Positions 1-9,319 of a DNA stretch of 64,000 nt are shown in pieces (the first letter of the stretch is position 1; the number at the start of each line of letters is the position of its first letter). A model generated the notes under the pieces. The model did not search any database. It saw nothing but the letters and a program-made list of their open reading frames with translations, and was not told the DNA's origin. Both the position numbers and the translations under genes were made by a program. The DNA is from Caenorhabditis remanei (lineage: Eukaryota > Nematoda > Chromadorea > Rhabditida > Rhabditidae). Location of the stretch: positions 17,527,717 to 17,591,716 of the forward strand of contig NC_071330.1 of the NCBI RefSeq assembly GCF_010183535.1, in the 5' to 3' direction.

Positions 1-1762
1 CTCTCACCTCTCCATCGCCTCTCCAACACACCACATCATCATTCCTCAACAACTTCATGGCAACACCATCACTCATAAATCTCCAACAAGGCTACCGTAA
101 TCCAGATCTCGGTAGTCAAGACTTGGCACGTCTTGATGCGACAAGACACGAGAGTATTCAGAAGGTGTCGAGGAAGTTGAGCACATATGAGGAGGAGAAG
201 AATATTATTGAGAATGAGTTGGATGAGGTGAGCATTTTATTTTAATTAATGGAAATGGGTCTAACTTTGGATTAATGTATCTAAAGTTTTGTGTCAATGT
301 GTAACATGACTGTATCTTCATTTTTGTAGTTGTGCACTTTCTTGTACAGGCCATAATTCTAACAACTTTGGTCGAGTTCAGTTGAAATTGTCCAACTTTT
401 AGAGTGTGTTACGGTATCGCTGATTGCCTCACCAAGAAAATGTTTAATGGTTCATATAGATCAAAAGTAGAGCTCCATTTTTGTAATTGACAACTTTTTT
501 GTACGAACGCAGCCTAGAGACTTATGGTCATTTGAAGACATTAACACTATTTTGAACTGAAATTGGTCGATTTGAGAGAGAAATTACTTTGTCGATAGGT
601 AACTTGCTAGCGAGTACTCCTACCAAAAAGTTGTCAACTACATAAATTGAGTTCTACATTTGATCTATATGATCCATTAAAAATTTACTTGATGTGACAA
701 TCAGTATTAGCATGACACACTCTCTAAATTGGACAATTTTCAACTGAAAACAACAAAATTGTATATCTTACTGCTCCGCACTGTATGACTGACAATTTTC
801 CTTCTTCTCAGAAACCTTTCCTATTTCCAGACCGAACGAACCGGTGCCCGTCTTCTATCAATCGTCGAGCAACACGACAAAAATCTGGCGTCCCGAGTCC
901 GCCGCTATCTCGACAAAAGCAAAGAATTGGTGGGGATTGAGACGAATCTCCGATTACAGTTGAGCAAGTTAAACGAACGGATTAAGGATGGAGTCATTGA
1001 TATAGTAAGTTAATTAGTTAGCAGTTAGTTGGGCAATTAATTAATTAAATGTTTCAGCAATCCGCCAGAGCCGAAGAGTCATATCTTCAGAAACGATTCA
1101 AGGATACCGACTTTTTGAGAAAGATCAGTGCGAGGAGGGAGAGTGATTATGATAAGGAATTGGTGAGTACTCAAATTGCTGAATTTTTCAAAAAAATGCG
1201 CCAAAGGTGCCCCAGCCAATATATTTTGAGAACGTAAGCATAGGGATAGCGAAAGATAGCAAAACGCGCCAAAGGTGCGCCAGATCAAGCTTAATTTCAA
1301 GCACATTGTTATTCCGATTAGGTGATAGTTTTCTCAACGTGATTTCCAAAATAAGAAGTTTCTTATAAAAATGCGCCAAAGGTGCCCCAGCTCTATGGAT
1401 ATCAGCTCTATTTTGATAGCGAAATCGCGCCAAAGGCGCCCCTGACAATATTTTGAGATCGTATGCATTGGGAGTAGCAAAAGATAGAGAAAACGCGCCA
1501 AAGGTGCCCCAGTGCTATGGATATCAGTTCTACGTTAAAGATAACGAAATCGCGCCAACGACGCGCCAGTTCAAATTTAATTTTAAAAATCCAACAATTC
1601 CAGTCGGAAATCTTCACGGAAGACCAATTCCGTCGATGGGTTTTGTTCAAGCAGGCGACCGTCCAACTCCTCCAAACCGAGTCGTCCGTCAGCTACTTCA
1701 TCCGAGAATCGAATGCGAAACTTGACGCTTTGCATCTTGTGCCACGTGGCACAAGTGCCTAA
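1..1762 (+). CDS. Shroom ASD2-like coiled-coil protein, C-terminal part (5' end outside window)
   Basis: Four exons can be joined in frame: about 3-226 (open to the window edge), 831-1004, 1058-1162 and 1602-1762. The product is an almost continuous charged alpha-helix. It begins near residues ESIQKVSRKLSTYEEEK and ends with FRRWVLFKQATVQLLQTESSVSYFIRES..LDAL. The order and spacing of these helices resemble the ASD2 domain of Shroom proteins (ESISRKL... at the start, and a Y/F-x-x-F/W-x-K..L..E..L helix at the end). ASD2 binds Rho kinase and drives apical actomyosin constriction; that role is inferred from the family. Usual ASD2 sits at the extreme C-terminus, as here. Intron 1 carries a fold-back element and intron 3 a short gcgccaaagg repeat. 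The ATG at 57 is probably internal, because the frame is open upstream of it. Confidence 0.6.
290..785. mobile_element. Fold-back MITE-like element, degenerate copy in intron 1
   Basis: The two halves are inverted relatives: 'agttgtgcac..cttttttgtacg' type sequence on the left and 'aaaaagttgtcaactacataaa' on the right, with 'gagtgtgttacggtatcgctgattg' facing 'agtattagcatgacacactctc'. The same palindromic family recurs at 26.15, 27.2, 27.6, 38.8, 55.5 and 58.4 kb. No coding capacity is visible. It lies wholly inside an intron. Confidence 0.6.
1190..1570. repeat. Short interspersed 'gcgccaaaggtgc' repeat cluster in intron 3
   Basis: Six imperfect copies of a cgcgccaaaggtgccccag-like unit occur near 1196, 1267, 1373, 1428, 1497 and 1552. 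They are separated by AT-rich stretches that also resemble each other ('atattttgagaacgta..gca..gatag', 'tctatggatatcag'). A related cluster, mostly in inverse orientation, lies in introns at 12.37-12.75 kb. Single copies are near 10.51 and 17.22 kb. Confidence 0.65.
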
Positions 1763-1940
1763 TTTTGTATGAAATGTTATGTTTTCTTATTCCAACGGGT
1801 TCCCCTCTTCTTCTTTTCATCGTCCCCCTCTCAGACATTCTCAGACTATTTATATGCAAAAACCAAAATATTGTGATTCCCATTTTAATAAAACTCGTCT
1901 CATTTATCAAGAATTTCAGCCGAAATTAAGAAAATTTCAA

Positions 1941-2627
1941 TTATTTGTTATCGTTAGTCTCTGGATTCATGTTCTCCATGATTTGTTCCACTTTGCTCTC
2001 CAAACTCGGCACGATCTCCTTTTCGATGAACAGATGAGTGTCGTCGAGTTCCTGCAATGAATACGATAAAATGTGGGAGGGGCTTAAGTTGCTCCTCCCA
2101 CTTTGGCAAAACTGCGGCACGATTGAATTTTTCAGAAAAACGATGCAAAAGACTGTGCGGAAAATTGCAAAAGTGGGCGGAGCTTTGGCGATGGCCCAAA
2201 ATTCAAGTAATTTTTTTTCGAAAAAGTCACATTTTCGACAAGAATTCAAAATTGGTCCGCTAACTTTGAAATTGGTCTGCCAGCTACGATTTTGGTGAGC
2301 TAGTTCTCATTTTGGTCTGCTATCTCTCAGATTGGTCTGCTAAATCTCAGACTGGTCTGCTAGTCCTCAAAATTGGTCTGCTAGTTATGATTTTGTCGAA
2401 ATTAGAAGGAATTCTGAAAAATCATCAAAATTGAAAAATCGAAACTTTTTTTTTGAAATTTTTAATTAATTTTTATGATTTTTTTTCAATTTTCATTCCA
2501 AACTTTCGCTATTCCTTACCCTAACAATAAACTTTGATCCGAGTTGTCTCGAATCGTCCAAATGGATGAGTAGCTGACGGAACGCCGGGTCGCTGGTCAC
2601 CAACACACCCTTCTTCACGTTTACCAT
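1941..2627 (-). CDS. gtf-2H5: TFIIH subunit TTDA/Tfb5 (GTF2H5)
   Basis: Two exons, 2520-2627 and 1941-2051, join in phase 0 to give a 72-residue protein. The usual length of this family is about 71. It starts MVNVKKGVLVTSDPAFRQLL and continues with the hallmark LDDS..LG.KFIVRELDDTHLFI, then a C-terminal helix containing SKVEQIMENM. This is the smallest core subunit of transcription/repair factor TFIIH. It stabilises p52 and stimulates XPB in nucleotide-excision repair. The ATG directly follows an AATTCCAG acceptor, consistent with trans-splicing. The gene starts 287 bp downstream of the helq-1 stop on the same strand, so an SL2-type operon is plausible. The single intron contains agcagaccaa-family repeats. 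The main uncertainty is only whether 5' UTR exons exist. Confidence 0.93.
2268..2398 (-). repeat. agcagaccaa-family short repeat, in gtf-2H5 intron
   Basis: At least six closely spaced units read 'ttggtctgctagnnn(c)tcattt/ctcaga' on the plus strand, with a core of ttggtctgcta. Spacing is roughly 20-23 bp. The same unit in the opposite orientation fills helq-1 introns further on. Confidence 0.75.
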
Positions 2628-2913
2628 CTGGAATTATGTGTAATTTGAATTCAATTTGATTAATTATCAAATTAAATTAATGAATTTGGTGGTTAGGTAA
2701 GGTCAGTTCTGAAAAGGAGATGAAATAAAAAAGTCGGCTGAAATTAACCGTAATAAATAAAGATAAAGGATTTCAAAATTTCAGAAATTAATTTAAAAAA
2801 ATTATAAAACTTTGTTTAACCGTAAATATATAAATAAAATGATATATAGAACAAGAGAGGGAGAGAGATCCGACGAGAACATGCGTGCAATCACATTTTT
2901 TACAACAAAAAAT

Positions 2914-5900
2914 TCAAAAATAGCTAAAATTATCTGTGGCCACGCCCCACACATCCAACTCCTCCATTTTCTCGTCGACTTGATCACGGAGTACCATTTT
3001 TGCACTGGCGATGATTGATTTCGCTTGAGCGAGACGAATCGTGCCGAGCTCTTGAACAAGTTTCAATGGACACGCTCGAGCGATCTGGAATAATTTCAGA
3101 TTTCAGATAATTTCAGGTGGGCGGAGCCTAGATCCTTCTTACCATTCCAACTGTCTTATAACCAGCTTTGAATAGAATTCCGGCTCTCGCTTTCTTGATT
3201 CCATCAACTGTCATCAGAGGTAACAATTCTGGTTGCGCCGCTTCAGACAGCCTCTGCACAAGTTCTGGCAGCAGTTTTCGAAGTGGCCACATCGTTGTGA
3301 TTTTCTGAAAAAAAAATTAAAATTATAGCTAGCAGACCAAAACAAAATTGAGTCATTTTTGACTGAAAATCGCTATTTTAAATTGATTTTCAACCAAAAC
3401 TTTGAATTTTGTTCTTGAAAAATTATAAATTTGAGTTCTGAAAATTAGAATAGAGTGAAGAATTGTTCAAAAACTTTCAAATATCATTTTAACAATGTCA
3501 AAATGAGCTAGCAGACCAACATCACATCTAGCAGACCAATCTTATATCTAGCAGACCAACGTCAGAAGCTAGCAGACCAATGAAATATCTAGCAGACCAA
3601 AAAAATTAGATCATTTTGACTGAAAAATCGCAATTATAGAGTGATTTAAAAGCGAAATTCTGATTTTCAGCTTGATTTTCATCATTTTAAACCCAAAAAT
3701 TACGATTTTCAAATCAATTTTTTTAATTTGTACGAAAATCACGGTTTTTTTGGATTTTTTCCATACCAACCTCCGAAAACTTTGCAATCGACGCCGCCTG
3801 TGATATCGACGACTGCAACGTCGTCTGAAGCCATCCCTTCTCCACACCGAATCTCTCAGCCACTGCGTACATTGGTTCGTGATTCCAGATTTTTTGTAGC
3901 ATTAGAGCGATGTAAAGACGCATACGAGGCGTGCCTGCGATGAGATCCACTCGAGTTATGATCGCTTCGAGTATGAATTTCTCCTCGAGACCGCATTCAC
4001 CGAGTAGTTTTCGTTCACTTTGAGGAAGGGCGTTGTACTGAATTATATGAGGATTTTATGGAAAGAGATATCAGGCAAATTTCAAAATTAGAGCTAGCAG
4101 ACCAATCTGAGAACTAGCAGACCAAAATCATATCTAGCAGACCAAAATCGGAGCTAGCAGAGCAAAAACAATTGATTCATTTTTGAGTGAAAAATCGCAA
4201 TTTTGACGTGATTTTCAGCCAAAATTTTGATTTGATGGTGATTTTCATCATTTCTAAACTGAAAAATACGATTTTCAAGGTGATTTCGTGTTATTTTTGG
4301 ACATTTTCATTTGAAAACTGTCAAAGTTGTCTGTCTCATCTCTAATCTCTTACCATTAGCAAAAAGAGATCCCAATTGATATTACAACTTTGCTCATACG
4401 GTGTAATAATGAATAACAAATGAAAATGCGACGAGAATATCACTCCTTGATTTAGAGATGACACTAAATCCGAGTGAAGACGCGTCGCCTCATCTGGAGC
4501 GAATCCAGCGTTAAACACAGCGTTTCCAAGATCAGATGGTGTAATTTCTCCAGTTGTCTCATCGATTGTAATGAAATAGTGCTCTTCTAGTCGTTTCAGT
4601 GATTGCTCAACAAGTTTTTGAATGTTATCCATCGATTCTTGAGCGGCGTAAAGAGAATATTGAACACCTCGCATGATTTCTTTCAAATTCGATGCGATTT
4701 TCAGCACTACAATATCCAAAATGAACGATCCCATCGACTCGAGAGACGACAATGAACTCATACATCGTGGAATTTCAGATTTCAGCATTTCCCTAAACCA
4801 TCGTTCCTCTTCTCCTTGTTTCACTATCGTAATGCAATCTCCTTTCGTGTCGAATCCGGCGCGTCCTGCTCGTCCAGCCATCTGGAGATATTGAGCCTTA
4901 CCAAGTCGTTCTCGTCCGACCATTGGACATTTGATGATGACACGACGGACGGGAAGATTCACACCGGCGGCGAGGGTCGATGTGGCGCAAACGACATAGA
5001 TGAGGCCTTCCTGAAATTAGTTTTCAGAAAATTATATTTGCAAATTGGAGATATAACTCGTTTCAAACTCAATATTTTGACCTAACAGACCACAATCATA
5101 GCTAGCAGACCAATTTCAAAGTAACTCGCTTTAAACTCTATATTATGAGCTGAAAAGTATACCGAAATGTAGATCTCAACGAGTTCTATGGCATACATGT
5201 CATCCGGACCGGGCTTACTTGAGTATCGGAAAAAATTGTACCAGGTTAAACGATAGTTCAAAAGAAAGTAATTTTAATTGTCGTTTTTTTGCAATATTGG
5301 TTTTTTTTATGGATGACTAATAAAATTTCTTTCTTTTGAACTATCGATCAACCTGGTACGAGAAAACAACGAAATTGCCTTGAAAATCGTAATTTTTAGT
5401 ATTGAAATTATGAAAATCACGCTAAACAAACAACATTTTTGTTGAAAATCACTTTAAAATTGCGATTTTTCAGTCAAAAATGACTCGATCTTGCTGAATC
5501 TCAGATTGGTCTGCTAGTTCTCATTTTGGTCTGCTAGCTATGATTCCAGAAAAAGAAAAAAAATGAAAATAACCAAATTTTTGTCGAAAATCAGTTGGTG
5601 AGCTAGCAGACCAATTTCAAAGCTAGCAGACCAATCTGAGAATTAGCAGACCTTCAAAAACCACTAAAAACTCATTTTGGTCTGCTAATTCTCATTTTGG
5701 TCTGCTAGCTCACCATAAACGCGGCCTCCACACACTTTCGTTCATCCTGTGTCAACCCTGAATGATGATATGCCACCCCTGACAATATACACTTTTTCAG
5801 CACTGAATCCATCCGCTCTTCATCGTTATCTGTCAGATATGACTCCAAGAAAGCTTCACTTTCTGCCCGTTTCGCTTGTCGGATGTGACTGAAATCGCGT

Positions 5901-8146
5901 TAATTAGGGATTGTTAATTTTAATAATTAGGCTTAATTAGTGTTAAGCGACGCTTACTAACGCCGGAAGGGTCTTGGCAATCAGGACAGCCACATTCTCA
6001 CAATTCTTCTTATTCGGACAGAAAATTACAGCGGAACTCTTGGGTATAAGTTTAGCGAGAAGTTGGCAGATTCCATCAGGATCTGTTGATTTGAGATTCT
6101 GAAAATTCAAAAATTTTCAGTATTTTTCAACAAATTTTTACATTAACAGGAAGATCACCAGCCGGTGTGAGCTCTCCGTCCCCTGCCACTTGATGCATTG
6201 TCTGTCCGATTTTAACAAATTCCGTGAGTTCTACAGGCCGAAAATTGGTACTGTACACAAAAGACCTCAATGCGAACTGCAAATCATCGATATTCGGTAG
6301 TGTCGCCGACATTCCAACTATCTGTCCACATCCTTTATACAGAAATTTCGCTAGCAATTGTTCTAGAATCGCTCCTCGACCACCATCACCAATCATGTGT
6401 AACTCGTCGACCACCACCATTCCTATTCGATTTAATTGACCTTGCGTAATTAGGGAGTTAATTAGCATGTTGGCTTTTTCGATGGTTGCCACGTAGACGG
6501 ACACTCGATTTCGACGTTTTATTGGGGGAAATCTGCCTTTATTGGAGGCATATTCTTCAATGTTGATTCCGAATGCATCTTCGAATGGGGCGAGAGACGA
6601 AATCTGGAAAATGTGACGGTTGAGGGGATTAGCAGACCAATCTGAGATCTAGCAGACCAAAAAAAGGTGATTTTCAGCCAAAATTTTGATTTTTAGCGTG
6701 GTTTTCATAATTTCTAAACTAGAAAATACGATTTCCAAGGTATATCTGTGTCATTTTTGGACGAAAATCACGATTTTTTCTAAAAACCTGGATTTGACCA
6801 TTTCCAGATTTCCGAATTAAGATTCTTTCTGTGCCCGTACCTTTTCCTGAACAATCGCCACATAAGGCAATACCAAAATGGCGTTTCTCTTCTTCACCAC
6901 CGCCTCCCGTAACATCAAAACCTCTGCAATCAACGTTTTTCCGGCACCAGTTGGCAGTGAGAGAATACAATTCTCTCCGTTGAGAAGACGCGTGTCGGAT
7001 AGACATTCTTGTTGCCAGTCTAAGGAGAAAAATGAGTTTTTTAGGGGGAAATTTTCCATAAAATACCATAAAATTTATCCAATTTCTTAATCTTTTTGTA
7101 CATTTCCATATCTCTTGTAGGCAGACATTTCGATGGATCCAGAATCTCTTCAGATCGTTCCTTCTGCTGATTTTGAGGATTTTGAGGATTCTGATGCCCC
7201 TGATTCCCGAATAAATGCTCATTTCGAAAGGATAATCCAAACAAATCATTCTCATTTTCTCCCTCCAAATTCAGCATCGCCGCCGATCGAAATCCATCAG
7301 CTAACACACTCATTGAGCTCTTTTTCAGCAGTGGCGGACCATTTTTTTGGTGTAAAGGAGTCACGGAGGACTCGTCGACGCCACGTTTTCGCGGTGGAGA
7401 GATTTCGGGTGGTGGAGCGTTTTCAGAAGTTACAGAAGAATCGGAGGGAGGCGTGGTCTTCAACGGACAGACGTACTCTCGAGACGTCCGTGGAGTGCGG
7501 AGGCGGGCTGGAAAAACAAAATCATATTAGCAGACCAAAGTCATAGCTAGCAGACCAATCTGAGATTTAGCAGACCAAAATGGAAACTAGCAGACCAATA
7601 TACTGGCTAGCAGACCAAAGCTATAGCTAGCAGACCAATCTGGGAGCTAGCAGACCAATCTGAGAACTAGCAGACCAATATCAAAGCTAGCAGACCAACA
7701 ATCGCAATTTTGAAATGATTTACAGCGAAAATTTTGGTTTTTAGCGTGATTTCCATCATTTCTAAACAAAAAATTTACGATTTGCTCAAAAAAACTAAAA
7801 TTGAGTGAAGAATGACTCGAAAACTTTTAAAAATATATCTAAAATATGGCAAAAATAGTCAGAAAACATTGAAATCGGGCCGCAAATTTTCCAAAAAATT
7901 GAAAATTATATAAAAATCAAAAATCTCCATTTTCAGCCAATTTTTAAAGTTTTTACAGAACATTTCTGAAATATTTCGAAAATTTATGTTTTTAAAATTT
8001 AGCGTATTTTCCAGTTTTTCCCTTTCAAATTGTTCGTCTGTCGCGCCTTTGCCGCTTTTTCCTCAAAACTCACACAGCTTGGGAATCGGTGTGAATGGAT
8101 CATCTAAATCGACGGATTTGCTCCTTCGTATTGGAGTTTTATCCAT
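2914..8146 (-). CDS. helq-1: HELQ/Hel308-type superfamily 2 DNA helicase
   Basis: A multi-exon gene read on the minus strand. The N-terminal exon starts MDKTPIRRSKSVDLDD at 8146, behind a TTTTTTTCCAG trans-splice-like acceptor. A Ser/Pro-rich region (7.05-7.51 kb) follows. Helicase motifs in order are: Walker A SLPTGAGKTLIAE (about 6.96 kb), VYVATIEKAN, motif II VVVDELHMIGD (about 6.39 kb), SATLPN (about 6.3 kb), and motif VI QMAGRAGRAGFDTKG (about 4.87 kb). Ratchet/helix-hairpin-type exons continue down to the stop at 2914. The GRAGRAG..TKG form plus the long C-terminal helical region fits HELQ rather than the helicase half of DNA polymerase theta. No polymerase domain follows, as the next gene is gtf-2H5. 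HELQ unwinds 3'-tailed forks and acts in cross-link repair and RAD-51 filament turnover (family knowledge). Introns are swollen by short repeats and one fold-back element. Confidence 0.9.
3334..3602 (+). repeat. agcagaccaa-family short repeat, helq-1 intron
   Basis: Units of 'ctagcagaccaa' with a variable 8-12 bp spacer occur at about 3338 and in a tight run at 3510-3600 (five units). The flanking intron text 'tcattttgactgaaaatcgc..ttttgaxxtgattttcagc' is itself repeated in other helq-1 introns (3.35, 3.61, 4.17, 6.67 kb). The larger duplicated unit therefore includes more than the 12-mer. Confidence 0.75.
4090..4165 (+). repeat. agcagaccaa-family short repeat, helq-1 intron
   Basis: Four tandem units of 'gctagcagaccaa(t/a)' spaced about 21 bp apart, followed by the recurrent 'tcatttttgagtgaaaaatcgcaattttgacgtgattttc' intron text. 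Confidence 0.75.
5238..5359. mobile_element. Fold-back element with ~32-bp inverted termini, in helq-1 intron
   Basis: The left arm begins gtaccaggttaaacgatagt and ends in a ttcaaaagaaag run. The right arm is its near-perfect reverse complement, ending atcgatcaacctggtac. The AT-rich centre is about 60 bp and non-coding. This is a typical MITE or solo hairpin remnant. Target-site duplication is unclear (possibly 'tt'). Confidence 0.7.
5505..5715. repeat. agcagaccaa-family repeat with opposed orientations, helq-1 intron
   Basis: Two units read ttggtctgctag at 5508-5535. A second group reads agctagcagaccaa at 5600-5655, and a third group again reads ttggtctgcta at 5678-5712. The intron can therefore fold on itself. 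The group ends directly at an exon boundary near 5712. Confidence 0.75.
7529..7703 (+). repeat. Largest agcagaccaa-family run (helq-1 intron 1)
   Basis: Eight or nine consecutive units of '(n)ctagcagaccaa(n)' at ~20-22 bp spacing lie between the first and second helq-1 exons. Spacers vary (tcatag, tctgagatt, atggaaa, tatactgg, ctatag, tctgggag, tctgagaa, tatcaaag). A smaller group of three is at 9688-9742 in the neighbouring gene. Confidence 0.8.
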
Positions 8147-8661
8147 TTTACTGGAAAAAAAGTTTTAAAATTGGGCAATTCTGAAAAAAAACAAAAAAAA
8201 TGTTGGAGAAATAAGGAAATATCACACACTGAAAATGTCAACTGTTGGTTAGTGCTCTAAAAATAAAAATTTCAAAATGTTAATTAATTAAAGAAGCTCA
8301 TTTATAAATGTAATTATACGCGACAAAAGAGAAATGACACAACCCGCCCTTTTTCATTTGTGGGCGGGACTTATGTATATTTACAGAAGAAATGACTAAA
8401 ATGGGAAATAACCGGCTGTTGCTAAGTAGTATATGGAGGACGGGGACTATACAGGGATTTACATTTTTTTTTTCTTAAATTTTTTTTCTGTTGCACGATA
8501 ATATATAGTCATGTGGGAACCGGTAATGGTATCAATGAACGCCTATTTCTCAGAATTATCTTAATTTGGGGAAGCAAGTGAACAAAAATGCATTTTCAGA
8601 AAGGGGGGCTTTAAGCGAATTTTTTGGAAAACAGGAAATAAAAAGAAGATTTTGGAAAAAT

Positions 8662-9072
8662 TATTTAGATGAACGGGGAGGAATCAATAAAAATGAAGCG
8701 AGTGACGAGGAATCATAGGAGGCTGATGGAGTGATGAGCACACTTCGAGCCATTCGACGAGTTGATGGAGGGACGGGTGGTTTTGCTGAAAATTGGAAGA
8801 TTTTTGCTGAAAATTCGAATATTTTTGTTGAAAATTAGATTTTCAGACGGTCTGAATGGAATTTGAAGCCATTTTGAATGATTTTTGACGTATTCTAGGC
8901 GTTTTTCGTCATTTTTCATCACTTTCATGTCAGTTCTCCTCAAAATCCTCACATTTATTCACTTCTTTCGACTCTTCAGAAGCACTCATCAGCATCGTGA
9001 TTGGAGGAGTGAGCAGCTGCGGCAGACTCTGGCTTCGATGTCGCAAAACGCGCGGCGGCGGCCACGGAATGT
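8662..9072 (-). other. Candidate alternative 3' exons of the SLAIN-like gene
   Basis: A strong TTTTCAG acceptor at 9073 opens an exon that can read ...HSVAAAARFATSKPESAAAAHSSNHDADECF to a stop at 8976, when joined to the GTATGT donor at ~9328. A second TTTTCAG acceptor near 8791 opens a reading frame containing SKPPVPPSTRRMARS..SASYDSSSLASF, to a stop at 8662. It could be reached through a GTGAGG donor near 8950 in a different frame of the first exon. Which terminal exon is used cannot be decided from sequence alone. Confidence 0.4.
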
Positions 9073-9319
9073 CTGAAAATTTCCGAATTTCAGATGAAAG
9101 TGGGCGGAGCGTTGAGATGAATGTGTTTTTGGTGATGTTTGTGAGATTTCAACAGCTTTTTTGTGATTTTGCGATGAAAAATTCAGAAAAAAATGTGGAA
9201 AAATGTGAAAAATACACTCAAAATAGCTTGGAATACCTGTCTGAATGCCGATCGATCTGAATTTTATGATTTATTTTTTGAGTTTTAAAAATTCTTATTT
9301 TTGATCAAATCTTCTTAAT

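Noticed and set aside
7529..7703. Regular agcagaccaa units read as a CRISPR-like array
   Set aside because: Units are ~12 bp with short variable spacers, occur in both orientations in nematode introns, and no cas genes exist; this is eukaryotic minisatellite-type DNA.
2914..8146. Helicase as the N-terminal half of DNA polymerase theta
   Set aside because: No polymerase domain follows; the C-terminal part is short and ends at 2914, and the neighbour is gtf-2H5. HELQ fits better.
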